From positions 62,001 to 126,000 of the forward strand of contig NZ_PHGZ01000013.1 in assembly GCF_002795405.1 (NCBI RefSeq): a DNA stretch of 64,000 nt, read 5' to 3'. Positions 8,925 to 18,518 of the stretch are shown here, in pieces (within the stretch, counting starts at the first letter, position 1; the number at the start of each line of letters is the position of its first letter). Source of the DNA: Caviibacterium pharyngocola. Its GTDB lineage: Bacteria; Pseudomonadota; Gammaproteobacteria; Enterobacterales; Pasteurellaceae. The position numbers and the translations under genes are program-made. The notes under the pieces were generated by a model. The model was not told the DNA's origin. It made no database searches and worked only from the letters and a program-made list of their open reading frames with translations.

Positions 8925-9518
8925 ATGCCCAACATCACCATCATCGACACCGGCTGTGCCAATCTTTCTTCGGTCAAATTTGCCTTTGACCGCTTGGGGA
9001 TTAACGCCGAAATCAGCCGTGATTTAACTAAAATCCAATCCGCCGATAAGCTGCTTTTACCTGGTGTGGGAACGGCACAAGCAGCAATGCGAATTTTGCA
9101 GGAGCGGGATTTAATCGAAACTATCCGCAAAGCAACCCAACCAATGCTTGGCATTTGTTTGGGTATGCAGCTGATGACTGAATATTCCACCGAAGGCAAT
9201 GTGCCGACATTGAATTTAATGAACGGTCGTACGGAGTTAATTCCTGATAACGGTTTACCTTTGCCGCATATGGGCTGGAATAGAGTGGAATATCGCTCGG
9301 ATCACCCGCTTTTTGCCGATATTGAACAAGGTAGCTATTTCTATTTTGTGCATAGCTATGCCGTTCTGCCGAATGAAAATACCATTGCGACTGCGGATTA
9401 TGGCGTGCTGTTCTCCGCAGCATTACAACATAAGAATTTCTATGGCGTGCAGTTCCACCCGGAACGTTCAGGCAAGGCTGGCGCACAGTTGTTAAGAAAT
9501 TTTGTGGAAAATATTTAA
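8925..9518 (+). CDS. hisH: Imidazole glycerol phosphate synthase, glutaminase subunit HisH
   Basis: Supplies ammonia from glutamine to HisF in the fifth step of histidine synthesis. The 197-residue class-I glutamine amidotransferase has the nucleophile in LGICLGMQLM, the oxyanion region LLPGVGTAQAAM, and the His-Glu pair in GVQFHPERSGKAG. TPHMGWN-like contact residues (LPHMGWNRVEY) are present. AAGG lies before the ATG. It starts the tightly packed hisH-hisA-hisF block (15-base gap to hisA), the only part of the operon without inserts. Confidence 0.98.
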   Translation: MPNITIIDTGCANLSSVKFAFDRLGINAEISRDLTKIQSADKLLLPGVGTAQAAMRILQERDLIETIRKATQPMLGICLGMQLMTEYSTEGNVPTLNLMNGRTELIPDNGLPLPHMGWNRVEYRSDHPLFADIEQGSYFYFVHSYAVLPNENTIATADYGVLFSAALQHKNFYGVQFHPERSGKAGAQLLRNFVENI

Positions 9519-11035
<1,517 letters not shown>

Positions 11036-11089
11036 CTCAAATAGGTGATGGTACGATCGTGGATATTTATTACCATAATGGGAGATATT

Positions 11090-12178
11090 ATGAGCAAAAT
11101 ACGTATTACAGAAAAAAGCAGTTATGGTCCTATTAGATTTGAAGCTCGTTATTCTTTTTTACAAGAGATGTTTAATGTAGCCAAAAAGAAAATAATCAAT
11201 AAAGAACAAGATTGCTATCAATTTGTAGGGAATTGGATAGATAAAAATATAAATGGAGATAATCTAGAGTTAATCTTAAACATAGACATATTTACTCGAT
11301 TTTTAGCTAGTGGAAGAATTATTTATGAACTAGACAAAATACTTTTTGAAGCCCTATCTATTACAGAGTTAGATATTCCTTGCTCTACTCTTAATTTACC
11401 GTATAGTACTTTCTATATCCAACTAGGAGAATACTCTAGTTTATTTGATGGGGTATATGTTGATAAGTATATATCATCTGAAGATGTTAATGGTGAAGAA
11501 GATACTATTTGGTTTTATTTTGTTTATAAAAATTATGCAAAAAATAAAACATCATTAAGTCAGTTACGTCGAGATAAAATATGCGGAGATAAATTACGTA
11601 GCTGTGAGTTGGATATTAGCGAACCAAATTCAATTATAAAAGATATACTTCAAAATGAGATAACATCATCTTTTTACATTCAATATTCTATAGCAGAAAG
11701 AAATGGGACATTAAATAATGAAAATACCCAGCTACATCTCCAAAAAGAAAAGTTAGAAAGTGAAGAAATATTAAAATTATTCCCTTTAGTTGTTAATTTA
11801 ATACTTTATATTAACAGTCAGAACAATGATGTTATTGAAGATTGGAATAAAGATACACCAATAGAAAAAACATTAAGATTAGAAAAAGGAAATAATGTTA
11901 ATGAAAGAAAAAATCTAGAAAAGGGTTTGCTGGAAGCTGGTTATTCTAAAGTTCTATATGTCGGTAAAAATTTTGCTAAAACTAAAGAAGCTAATTTATT
12001 AGCAAAGGCTTTAACTACAGGAAAAATATTATCAACTCACTTTAGAAGAGGGCATTTTCGTAATCAACCTTATGGAAAAAATAACTTATTGCGAAAAGTT
12101 GTTTTTATTGCTCCAACTATTGTTAATGAAGGTGGAGAAATGTTAGGTAAAATTATTAAATTACAAGATAAAGGCTAA
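11090..12178 (+). CDS. Unknown protein with a C-terminal RGHxRNQxYG motif
   Basis: The frame is open from 11045, but the ATG at 11090 with GGAG seven bases before it is the better start (362 residues). I cannot name it. The body is polar and AT-rich in DNA, with no TM segments. The C-terminal block (about 12030-12140) reads [17 protein letters not shown], then [17 protein letters not shown]. This His-x-x-RGHxRNQxYG...IxPTxxN pattern recurs, as far as I remember, at the end of many phage- and plasmid-linked proteins, some annotated as AcrVA2-like; that link is from memory and uncertain. It ends five bases before hisIE, so co-transcription is almost certain. Base use differs from the his genes, which suggests transfer. 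Confidence 0.6.
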   Translation: MSKIRITEKSSYGPIRFEARYSFLQEMFNVAKKKIINKEQDCYQFVGNWIDKNINGDNLELILNIDIFTRFLASGRIIYELDKILFEALSITELDIPCSTLNLPYSTFYIQLGEYSSLFDGVYVDKYISSEDVNGEEDTIWFYFVYKNYAKNKTSLSQLRRDKICGDKLRSCELDISEPNSIIKDILQNEITSSFYIQYSIAERNGTLNNENTQLHLQKEKLESEEILKLFPLVVNLILYINSQNNDVIEDWNKDTPIEKTLRLEKGNNVNERKNLEKGLLEAGYSKVLYVGKNFAKTKEANLLAKALTTGKILSTHFRRGHFRNQPYGKNNLLRKVVFIAPTIVNEGGEMLGKIIKLQDKG

Positions 12179-12183
12179 ATAAT

Positions 12184-12795
12184 ATGAAAAACCAAATTAA
12201 CTGGAAAAAAGTCAACGGACTACTCCCTGTAATCATCCAAAACGCTCAAACCTGCGAAGTGCTGATGTTGGGCTATATGAACCAAGAAGCCTTGGAAAAA
12301 ACGTTGGCGGAGAAAAAAGTGACCTTTTTCTCGCGCACCAAACAGCGGCTTTGGACAAAAGGTGAGACCTCCGGTAATTTCTTAAATGTGGCGGATATGA
12401 GCTTGGATTGCGATAATGATACTTTATTGATCCTCGCGAATCCGATTGGTGAAACCTGTCACACCGGCGCGGAAAGCTGTTTTCATCAATTCGAACGACA
12501 AACGGAACCGGATTGGGTTTTCTTCAGTAAATTGGAACGTTTGTTAAATGCGCGTAAAGGCGCGGATCCGGCAAGTTCTTATACAGCGTCTTTGTATGCG
12601 CGCGGTACCAAGCGAATTGCACAAAAAGTCGGCGAAGAAGGCGTGGAAACCGCATTGGCGGCGACGGTGAAAGATCGCAATGAAACCATCTGCGAAGCGG
12701 CGGATTTAGCGTATCATTTAACCGTGTTATTGCAAGATGCGGATTTATCTTGGGCGGATGTTATCGGTAAACTAAAAGAACGCCACGCAAAATAG
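12184..12795 (+). CDS. hisI: Bifunctional phosphoribosyl-AMP cyclohydrolase / phosphoribosyl-ATP pyrophosphatase HisIE
   Basis: Catalyses steps two and three of histidine synthesis. In 203 residues the N-terminal HisI part (1-110) has [40 protein letters not shown] with metal-binding Asp residues, and CHTGAESCF with zinc cysteines. The C-terminal HisE part (about 112-203) is an all-helical MazG-like pyrophosphohydrolase with [14 protein letters not shown] and [13 protein letters not shown]. Last gene of the his operon, as in enteric bacteria. Its start, five bases after the cargo gene, lacks a strong ribosome-binding site (TAAATAATATG), so it may depend on translation of that cargo gene. Confidence 0.97.
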   Translation: MKNQINWKKVNGLLPVIIQNAQTCEVLMLGYMNQEALEKTLAEKKVTFFSRTKQRLWTKGETSGNFLNVADMSLDCDNDTLLILANPIGETCHTGAESCFHQFERQTEPDWVFFSKLERLLNARKGADPASSYTASLYARGTKRIAQKVGEEGVETALAATVKDRNETICEAADLAYHLTVLLQDADLSWADVIGKLKERHAK

Positions 12796-12834
12796 TTTAG
12801 TGTTATAATGGCGTAAACACAAAGGCGCCGCACA

Positions 12835-13338
12835 ATGACAGAACCCGATTTTTCACTTTATAGAACCTTGTTATCCGCCCAAGATTGGCGGACGACCGGT
12901 TCTTTTCTTTCGCCGGAAAAGGCGCAATGGCTGTTGCATCAAGGCTCCTTGACGAAAAAATTATACGAAACCGGCGCGCAATTAAGCGTGAAAGTGATTT
13001 TTCAAGGTTGGGTGCAAAAAAATGATCAAAAACCGACCGCACTTTCTGAGAAATCGGTTTGGCGTCGCGAGGTGATGCTACAAGGCGACGGTAAAAATTG
13101 GATTTTTGCCCGAACCGACTTACCGGAATCGACCGTTCGTCAGGTTGCCGGTGAAGTGCTGTATTTGGGCGAACGACCGATCGGGCTTTGGCTTTTTCCG
13201 CAGAATCCGACTCGCGTGAGTTTGCAATGGCGACAGGATCCTACCAGCGGATTATATGCGCGTCGTTCGGATTTATTATTAAAAGGTTATCCGATTGAAA
13301 TCAAAGAATTATTTTTAACTGACTTTATCTTTCAATAA
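12835..13338 (+). CDS. ubiC: Chorismate pyruvate-lyase UbiC
   Basis: Removes pyruvate from chorismate to give 4-hydroxybenzoate, the first step of ubiquinone synthesis. At 167 residues the size matches UbiC. Family signatures: WRREVMLQGDGKNWIFARTDLP (WREVxLxGxGxPWLFART in E. coli), GLWLFPQNPTRVSLQW, and GLYARRSDLLLKGYPIEIKELFL with the conserved ARRS and the near-terminal Glu. 40 bases after hisIE; the ATG is preceded by a weak site. It could be read through from the his operon but more likely has its own control. UbiA is not next to it, unlike in E. coli. Confidence 0.9.
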   Translation: MTEPDFSLYRTLLSAQDWRTTGSFLSPEKAQWLLHQGSLTKKLYETGAQLSVKVIFQGWVQKNDQKPTALSEKSVWRREVMLQGDGKNWIFARTDLPESTVRQVAGEVLYLGERPIGLWLFPQNPTRVSLQWRQDPTSGLYARRSDLLLKGYPIEIKELFLTDFIFQ

Positions 13339-13349
13339 AGGGGAAAAGG

Positions 13350-13802
13350 ATGAAATTAGCGGAAGCGTTAATTGAACGGGCGGATTTGCAACGCCGCTTA
13401 GAACAATTAGTTCAACGTTTACAACAAAATGCACAATATCAAGAAGGCGAAGCACCGTTAGAAAATCCGACGGAATTGCTGGCGGAATATCAGCAAACCG
13501 CCAATCGCTTGGAAAATTTAATCGTGCAAATCAATTCGGCGAATAATCGGCTTGTGCTTGAAGACGGTATGCCGATGATTAAAGCCTTAGCACGGCGCGA
13601 TCGTTTAAAAGCGCAGCATTCGATGCTCACTGCATTAGCTAACGCCGCGATTCCCGAACAATCCCGCTATAGCCGCAGCGAAATAAAAATGTTGGCGGCG
13701 GTGGATGTGAAAGATCTGCGCAAACAGGCGGACAACACGGCAAGAACTTGTCGCGAGTTGGATACCTTAATTCAGCAAGCAAATTGGCTGAACGAATTAT
13801 AA
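13350..13802 (+). CDS. DIP1984-family protein
   Basis: A 150-residue, mostly helical protein with the start MKLAEALIERADLQRRLEQL, a middle NPTELLAEYQQTANRLENLI, and NNRLVLEDGMPMIKALARRD, all typical of DIP1984-family (formerly septicolysin-like) proteins. The charge pattern suggests a long helical hairpin. The biochemical role is not known; the old septicolysin name has little support. AAGG precedes the ATG. It follows ubiC by 11 bases and is probably co-transcribed with it. Confidence 0.85.
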   Translation: MKLAEALIERADLQRRLEQLVQRLQQNAQYQEGEAPLENPTELLAEYQQTANRLENLIVQINSANNRLVLEDGMPMIKALARRDRLKAQHSMLTALANAAIPEQSRYSRSEIKMLAAVDVKDLRKQADNTARTCRELDTLIQQANWLNEL

Positions 13803-14136
13803 AAAATAAGGTGTAATTTTTATTTCAAGGCGAATGCTAACTTTGCTTTTAGCACAATAATGAGGACGAAGGGCAGTCCATTCACGAACCGTGTCGCCCC
13901 GTATAAGTTAAGGTGTAAAAATGAAAGCGTATATTGTATTACCAAGTATTGATTGAAATAAAAATGAGGGCGGGTTGGGGATTCATATCATTATAAAAAA
14001 ACGGAAAAATCACCGCACTTTTAAATTTTTCGCGGAAAATTGTGACGAATGACTGTTAATTTTCGGTGTTCTGATTTAAAATTTGCCGATTTGGAATTTT
14101 TCCTCACATCGTTTAATTCATAATAAGGGGTATAAA
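13803..14136. other. Intergenic region before upp
   Basis: No gene seen. There is a short direct repeat, TAAGGTGTAA, at about 13808 and 13912, and a tiny ORF (MKAYIVLPSID) starting at 13921 after the second copy, too short to call. One uptake-core copy lies near 14012. The promoter of upp should be here but I see no good sigma-70 match. Confidence 0.5.
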
Positions 14137-14763
14137 ATGAAGATTGTCGAAGTCAAACATCCGTTAGTAAAACATAAATTGGGTTTAATGCGTGCCGCCG
14201 ACGTGAGTACCAAACATTTCCGCGAATTGGCGACGGAAGTCGGTAGTTTATTAACTTATGAAGCGACGGAAGATTTAGAAACCGAAAAAGTGATTATCGA
14301 CGGTTGGTGCGGACCGGTGGAAGTTGATCGGATTAAAGGTAAAAAAGTGACGGTCGTGCCGATTTTGCGTGCAGGCTTGGGAATGATGGACGGTGTGTTG
14401 GAGCATATTCCGAGCGCCAGAATCAGCGTGGTCGGAATGTATCGTAATGAAGAAACCTTAGAACCGGTGCCGTATTTCCAAAAACTTGCCAGTGATTTAA
14501 ACGAACGTTTGGCGATCGTGGTGGATCCGATGCTTGCGACCGGCGGTTCAATGATTGCGACAATCGATTTATTAAAACAAAAAGGCTGCCAACAAATTAA
14601 AGTATTAGTGTTGGTTGCCGCACCGGAAGGTATTGCAGCATTGGAAAAAGCGCATCCGGACATTGAATTATATACCGCATCAATCGATCAACATCTTAAC
14701 GAGCACGGTTATATTATTCCGGGCTTGGGTGACGCGGGCGACAAGATTTTTGGTACGAAATAA
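14137..14763 (+). CDS. upp: Uracil phosphoribosyltransferase Upp
   Basis: Salvage enzyme: uracil + PRPP gives UMP. The start at 14137 ([19 protein letters not shown]) gives 208 residues, the E. coli length, and has AAGGGG before it; the frame is open 54 bases further upstream, but that part is not family-like. Motifs: [22 protein letters not shown], the PRPP loop [19 protein letters not shown], and the uracil-binding [18 protein letters not shown] at the end. It forms the conserved order upp-uraA-hda, as in E. coli, with a terminator between upp and uraA. Confidence 0.98.
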   Translation: MKIVEVKHPLVKHKLGLMRAADVSTKHFRELATEVGSLLTYEATEDLETEKVIIDGWCGPVEVDRIKGKKVTVVPILRAGLGMMDGVLEHIPSARISVVGMYRNEETLEPVPYFQKLASDLNERLAIVVDPMLATGGSMIATIDLLKQKGCQQIKVLVLVAAPEGIAALEKAHPDIELYTASIDQHLNEHGYIIPGLGDAGDKIFGTK

Positions 14764-14776
14764 ATCCAAAAGATAG

Positions 14777-14800
14777 AACGGCATTTAATGCCGTTTTTTT
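14777..14800 (+). terminator. Terminator or attenuator between upp and uraA
   Basis: AACGGCA and TGCCGTT pair around a five-base loop, followed by seven T. It lies 14 bases after upp. As uraA follows in the same direction it may reduce rather than end transcription. Confidence 0.85.
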
Positions 14801-14865
14801 CGGTGCGTTTTATTGAAAAATAGACCGCACTTTCAAGTTAATTCAGACAGAGAGTTGAAACTTAA

Positions 14866-16113
14866 ATGACAGAAAATCATCAACAAGCGCCTTACGAGGT
14901 GCAAAGCAAAGCCAAACAGGCGTTTGTCGGTTTGCAAATGTTATTCGTCGCCTTCGGCGCATTGGTATTGGTTCCGTTAATTACCGGTTTGGACGCCAAT
15001 ACGGCATTATTAACCGCAGGTATCGGAACATTATTATTCCAATTATGTACCGGCAAACAAGTACCGATTTTCCTCGCCTCTTCCTTCGCCTTTATCGCGC
15101 CGATCCAATACGGTGTCGCCACTTGGGGCATTGCGGTAACAATGGGTGGCTTGGTATGCACTGGTTTGGTGTATGTTGCGTTAAGTACCTTGGTGAAATT
15201 AAAAGGTGCGGGGGCATTACAACGCATTTTTCCGCCGGTAGTGGTCGGCCCGGTGATTATTATTATCGGGATGGGCTTGGCGCCGGTTGCCGTTGATATG
15301 GCATTAGGAAAAGGCAGCAACTACGACTATAACGATGCGGTGTTGGTTTCAATGGTAACCTTATTAACCACCTTAGCGGTTGCTGTGTTCTCTAAAGGAA
15401 TGATGAAACTTATTCCGATTATGTTCGGTATTGCCGTCGGTTATGTACTATGTCTATTTTTAGGCTTAATCAATTTCCAACCGGTACTCGATGCGCCTTG
15501 GTTCAGCTTGCCGAATATCACCACGCCGGAATTTAAATTGGAAGCGATTTTGTATTTATTGCCAATCGCCATCGCACCGGCGGTTGAACACGTCGGCGGC
15601 ATTATGGCGATCAGTTCCGTTACCGGTAAAGATTTCCTCAAAAAACCGGGCTTGCACCGCACATTATTAGGTGACGGTATTGCTACCTCCGCCGCATCAT
15701 TTTTAGGCGGTCCACCGAATACCACCTATGCGGAAGTGACCGGCGCGGTAATGTTGACACGCAATTTTAATCCGAACATTATGACTTGGGCGGCGGTTTG
15801 GGCGATTGCCATTTCCTTCTGCGGTAAAGTTGGCGCCTTCCTATCCACCATTCCGACCATTGTAATGGGCGGTATTATGATGTTAGTGTTCGGTTCCATC
15901 GCCGTTGTGGGAATGAGTACCTTAATTCGCGGTAAAGTGGATGTTACCGAAGCGCGTAACCTGTGCATTATTTCTGTGGTAATGACATTCGGTATCGGCG
16001 GAATGTTTGTTAATTTCGGCGAAATTTCCTTAAAAGGCATCAGCTTGTGCGCTGTGGTAGCAATCTTATTAAACTTAGTGTTACCAAAAGCGATTAATCA
16101 ACCTGAAGAGTAG
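14866..16113 (+). CDS. uraA: Uracil permease UraA
   Basis: Proton-uracil symporter of the nucleobase-ascorbate (NCS2) family, 415 residues with about 14 membrane segments. Signatures: QMLFVAFGALVLVPLITGLD, ACTG-like CTGKQVPIFLASSFAFIAP, VGPVIIIIGMGLAPVAV, the transport motif AIAPAVEHVGGIMAISSVTGKD with the key Glu (E. coli E241 region), and GGPPNTTYAEVTGAVMLTRNF with the second key Glu. It imports the substrate used by Upp. Own ribosome-binding site AGAGAG before the ATG. Followed by a strong terminator. Confidence 0.97.
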   Translation: MTENHQQAPYEVQSKAKQAFVGLQMLFVAFGALVLVPLITGLDANTALLTAGIGTLLFQLCTGKQVPIFLASSFAFIAPIQYGVATWGIAVTMGGLVCTGLVYVALSTLVKLKGAGALQRIFPPVVVGPVIIIIGMGLAPVAVDMALGKGSNYDYNDAVLVSMVTLLTTLAVAVFSKGMMKLIPIMFGIAVGYVLCLFLGLINFQPVLDAPWFSLPNITTPEFKLEAILYLLPIAIAPAVEHVGGIMAISSVTGKDFLKKPGLHRTLLGDGIATSAASFLGGPPNTTYAEVTGAVMLTRNFNPNIMTWAAVWAIAISFCGKVGAFLSTIPTIVMGGIMMLVFGSIAVVGMSTLIRGKVDVTEARNLCIISVVMTFGIGGMFVNFGEISLKGISLCAVVAILLNLVLPKAINQPEE

Positions 16114-16129
16114 TTTTTTCAATAAAAAA

Positions 16130-16162
16130 GAGGGATAGGGTTTATTTATCCCTCTTTTTTTT
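16130..16162 (+). terminator. Intrinsic terminator after uraA
   Basis: GAGGGATA at 16130-16137 pairs with TATCCCTC at 16147-16154, with A-run before and T-run after. It overlaps the upstream open frame of hda, which supports a later hda start. Confidence 0.92.
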
Positions 16163-16202
16163 GTATATTCTTACCGCACTTTCTTGTTTTTTAGGGAACG
16201 AT

Positions 16203-16904
16203 TTGTTGGTCAATTCTCAGCTTCCATTACCCATTTATCAACCGGATGATGATACCTTAGAAAATTTCTATCCGGAGAATAATCGATTGTTGCTCGGCTC
16301 GTTGCATAATAATTTCACGCGCCTTGAGCAGCAATTCTTTTATATTTGGGGCGGGAAAAGTTGTGGAAAAAGCCATTTATTAAAAGCCTGTTCGCATTAT
16401 TTTTTGGCGCAACAGCGCGCCTCGATTTATGTGCCTTTAGCCAAATCGCAATATTTTTCTCCCGCCGTGTTAGAAGATTTGGAACGTCAAGAACTGGTTT
16501 GTCTGGATGATATTCATACGGTTATTGGGCAAGCGGAATGGGAATTGGCGATTTTCGATTTAATCAATCGCATTCGTGAAACGGGTAAGACCTTATTGTT
16601 AATCAGTGCGGAACAATCGCCGAACGCGCTCGGCGTGCGATTACCCGATTTGGCGTCGCGCTTGTCTTGGGGCGAGATTTATCAGTTGGCTCCGCTAAAT
16701 GACGAACAAAAAATCGCCGTGCTACAAAAAAAAGCCTATACAGGCGGGCTAGAACTGCCGGATGAAACCGCCGCATTTTTATTAAAACGCTTGGATCGTG
16801 ATATGAAAACCTTATTTGATGTCTTATCGAAGTTGGATAAAGCCTCGCTACAAGCGCAACGAAAATTAACCATTCCGTTCGTAAAAGAAATTTTAAAATT
16901 ATAA
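16203..16904 (+). CDS. hda: DnaA inactivation protein Hda
   Basis: AAA+ relative of DnaA that, bound to the beta clamp, stimulates ATP hydrolysis by DnaA and limits re-initiation. Starting at TTG 16203, with AGGGA seven bases upstream, the protein has 233 residues, exactly the E. coli length; the earlier ATG at 16161 lies in the uraA terminator. QLPLPIYQPDD at the N-terminus is the clamp-binding motif; GGKSCGKSHLL (residues 50-60) is the Walker A loop; LVCLDDIHTVIG is Walker B; LPDLASRLSWG and the ending LTIPFVKEILKL match E. coli Hda. A TTG start and weak upstream signals suggest low expression, as known for Hda. Confidence 0.95.
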   Translation: MLVNSQLPLPIYQPDDDTLENFYPENNRLLLGSLHNNFTRLEQQFFYIWGGKSCGKSHLLKACSHYFLAQQRASIYVPLAKSQYFSPAVLEDLERQELVCLDDIHTVIGQAEWELAIFDLINRIRETGKTLLLISAEQSPNALGVRLPDLASRLSWGEIYQLAPLNDEQKIAVLQKKAYTGGLELPDETAAFLLKRLDRDMKTLFDVLSKLDKASLQAQRKLTIPFVKEILKL

Positions 16905-16916
16905 ATTCGGACAAAA

Positions 16917-16946
16917 AAGACCGTACTTTTAACGGTCTTAGTTTAT
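16917..16946 (+). terminator. Terminator after hda
   Basis: AAGACCGT and ACGGTCTT pair around an eight-base loop (16917-16939), with A-run before. The T-rich tail is short. Confidence 0.65.
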
Positions 16947-16961
16947 TGACAAAGTATATAA

Positions 16962-17027
16962 GTAGGATGGGCTTTAGCCCATCATATTGAAATAATTATA
17001 TTTTTGATGGGCTGAAGCCCATCCTAC
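16962..17027. repeat. Inverted pair of GTAGGATGGGC palindromes
   Basis: Two 22-base hairpin units face each other: the first at 16962-16983 starts GTAGGATGGGCTTTAGCCC; the second at 17006-17027 ends GGGCTGAAGCCCATCCTAC. The units are inverted to each other around 22 AT-rich bases, so one 66-base cruciform or two separate hairpins can form. It is related to the single copy at 6363-6384. It lies between hda (plus) and the minus-strand lipoprotein gene. Confidence 0.9.
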
Positions 17028-17067
17028 GCATAAAATATGATTTACATCAGGTTTGTCATCAGTCTAA

Positions 17068-17092
17068 GACCGCACTTTTGCGGTCTTTCAAT
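17068..17092 (-). terminator. Terminator for the minus-strand lipoprotein group
   Basis: GACCGCA and TGCGGTC pair with a four-base loop; it contains the uptake core ACCGCACTT. It is seven bases past the stop of the lipoprotein gene. It may act in both directions. Confidence 0.7.
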
Positions 17093-17098
17093 ATTTGT

Positions 17099-17407
17099 TT
17101 ACCAATGATGCCAGTGGCGATGACCTCGATAATAACCGTAGCCGACGCTCGGCGCTAGAATAATGCGCGGTTCTTGCGTATAGCGTGCGATTTTTTTGCC
17201 GCCGTTATCGCTGGCGTTCAACGGCATTTCCACCGTGGTCGGCGCTTGTTGTTTTTGTGCCGCACTGACCGTATTGCCGCTATATACGTTCTTTTTGTAT
17301 TCTTCGACGGTTTTGGTGTCCAAAGGTGCCGATGCTGTTTGTTGCGGCGGTGCGCTACAGGCGGATAACATTGCCAATCCGACAACAGTTAAAAGATATT
17401 TTTTCAT
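17099..17407 (-). CDS. Small lipoprotein, unknown function
   Basis: A 102-residue exported protein. MKKYLLTVVGLAMLSACSAPP is a lipoprotein signal with lipobox LSAC, cut before Cys17. After it comes a Gln/Ala/Thr-rich linker, then a polar part, then ARYTQEPRIILAPSVGYGYYRGHRHWHHW, ending in a His/Trp/Tyr-rich tail. The tail could bind metal or peptidoglycan but nothing proves it. No Asp at position +2, so sorting to the outer membrane is expected. AAGG precedes the ATG. Followed by a terminator. No name known to me. Confidence 0.8.
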   Translation of the reverse strand: MKKYLLTVVGLAMLSACSAPPQQTASAPLDTKTVEEYKKNVYSGNTVSAAQKQQAPTTVEMPLNASDNGGKKIARYTQEPRIILAPSVGYGYYRGHRHWHHW

Positions 17408-17427
17408 AAAAGTTCCTTAGGTTGTGA

Positions 17428-17985
17428 TTATTTGCAAATCGTACCGGATAGTACGTTTGCGCTTTTTTGAATATTTTGCGTCGCCATTTTTTTACCGTAT
17501 AGTTGTTCTTCTTCTTGAACTTGTTTTGCTACATCGGTATTTTTGATATTAAAAACCGGCGCATATTGTACGTTATCCGGATCATTTTTCGAATAAACCG
17601 TTGCGCCGGCAATGCTGGCGTAATATTCGTTTTCGTCTTGATTAATGTAATAAGTTCTGGAATCGGTAATATCGACACCCAATGCGGATTGATAACCGTT
17701 GCAAATCCCTGCGCCGGATTGATAAACCGTATGCGCCATTTTATTTTCGCCGATTTCGTAAATCTCAAATTCAATGCTGGAGGCTAATTTTTCCGCATCT
17801 TTACTGTCGTCCGGATTTAACTGAGCGTGAGCGTCTTTACTCAAATAAGTTTGATTTTTCACCTCTTTTTTCTGTTCGACTTGCTTAAATAATTGAGAAT
17901 GGCTTGCGCTTTGCGCGGCTTGCGCAAAACATTGACTAGAGACGAGACAGAAAGTGATCGCAATAATTAAATTGTTCTTTTTCAT
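17428..17985 (-). CDS. Secreted periplasmic protein, unknown function
   Basis: A 185-residue protein with a clear Sec signal: KKNN charge, hydrophobic LIIAITFCLVSS, and cleavage after CFAQA. The mature part is acidic and polar, with two cysteines (GICNGYQ in the middle and SGTICK at the C-terminus) that could form a disulfide. I see no known domain. 20 bases upstream of the lipoprotein gene on the same strand and 20 downstream of the VOC gene, so the three may be one transcript. Confidence 0.75.
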   Translation of the reverse strand: MKKNNLIIAITFCLVSSQCFAQAAQSASHSQLFKQVEQKKEVKNQTYLSKDAHAQLNPDDSKDAEKLASSIEFEIYEIGENKMAHTVYQSGAGICNGYQSALGVDITDSRTYYINQDENEYYASIAGATVYSKNDPDNVQYAPVFNIKNTDVAKQVQEEEQLYGKKMATQNIQKSANVLSGTICK

Positions 17986-18005
17986 TTGTGTTGACTCTGA
18001 CTATT

Positions 18006-18401
18006 TTATTCAATTTCATAAAACTCTAAAGGTAAATCATCGGGATCACGGAAGAAAGTAAAATGTTTACCCGTTAATTTATCAATTCTCACCGCTTCGC
18101 ATTGAATACCTTGTTGCTGTAAATAGCAGACGGCATTTTCTATATTATTGACTTTAAATGCTAAATGGCGTAATCCGCACGCCTCCGGTGAGGTGAGGCG
18201 CGGCGGCGGTTCGGGGAAAGAAAACAATTCTATTTGACTGTTATCGGGAAAGCGCAAATCCAACTTATAACTGTCTCGTTCTTGACGATAGGTTTCTTGA
18301 ATAATTTGCGCGCCCAAGATCCGCGTATAAAAATCTTTCGATTTCGCATAATCGGACACAATCAGCGCAATATGATGAAATCCCAAAATCGGCGAGTTCA
18401 T
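18006..18401 (-). CDS. yaeR: VOC (glyoxalase-like) protein, YaeR type
   Basis: A 131-residue protein with the two beta-alpha-beta-beta-beta modules of the vicinal oxygen chelate superfamily. It aligns by eye with E. coli YaeR along most of its length: HHIALIVSDYAKSKDFYTRILG, RDSYKLDLRFP, IELFSFPEPPPR, SPEACGLRHLAFKV, and the end FTFFRDPDDLPLEFYE. Metal-binding candidates are His (HHIAL), Glu (IELFSF), His (LRHLAF) and Glu (LEFYE). The substrate of YaeR is not known. AAGG lies before the ATG. Confidence 0.88.
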   Translation of the reverse strand: MNSPILGFHHIALIVSDYAKSKDFYTRILGAQIIQETYRQERDSYKLDLRFPDNSQIELFSFPEPPPRLTSPEACGLRHLAFKVNNIENAVCYLQQQGIQCEAVRIDKLTGKHFTFFRDPDDLPLEFYEIE

Positions 18402-18518
18402 TTTCGTTCCTTAACCTTACAATCTGAAGAGTATATCAGCTTTCGTTCAATAAGTTGAGTAGAATTTGTTCTTCTATCCGATAGTCAAATCGATTTTGAC
18501 CGATTTATTAAAATTTAT

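Noticed and set aside
13921-13956. Tiny ORF MKAYIVLPSID before upp
   Set aside because: Too short, with no run of one amino acid as in a leader peptide and no following attenuator.
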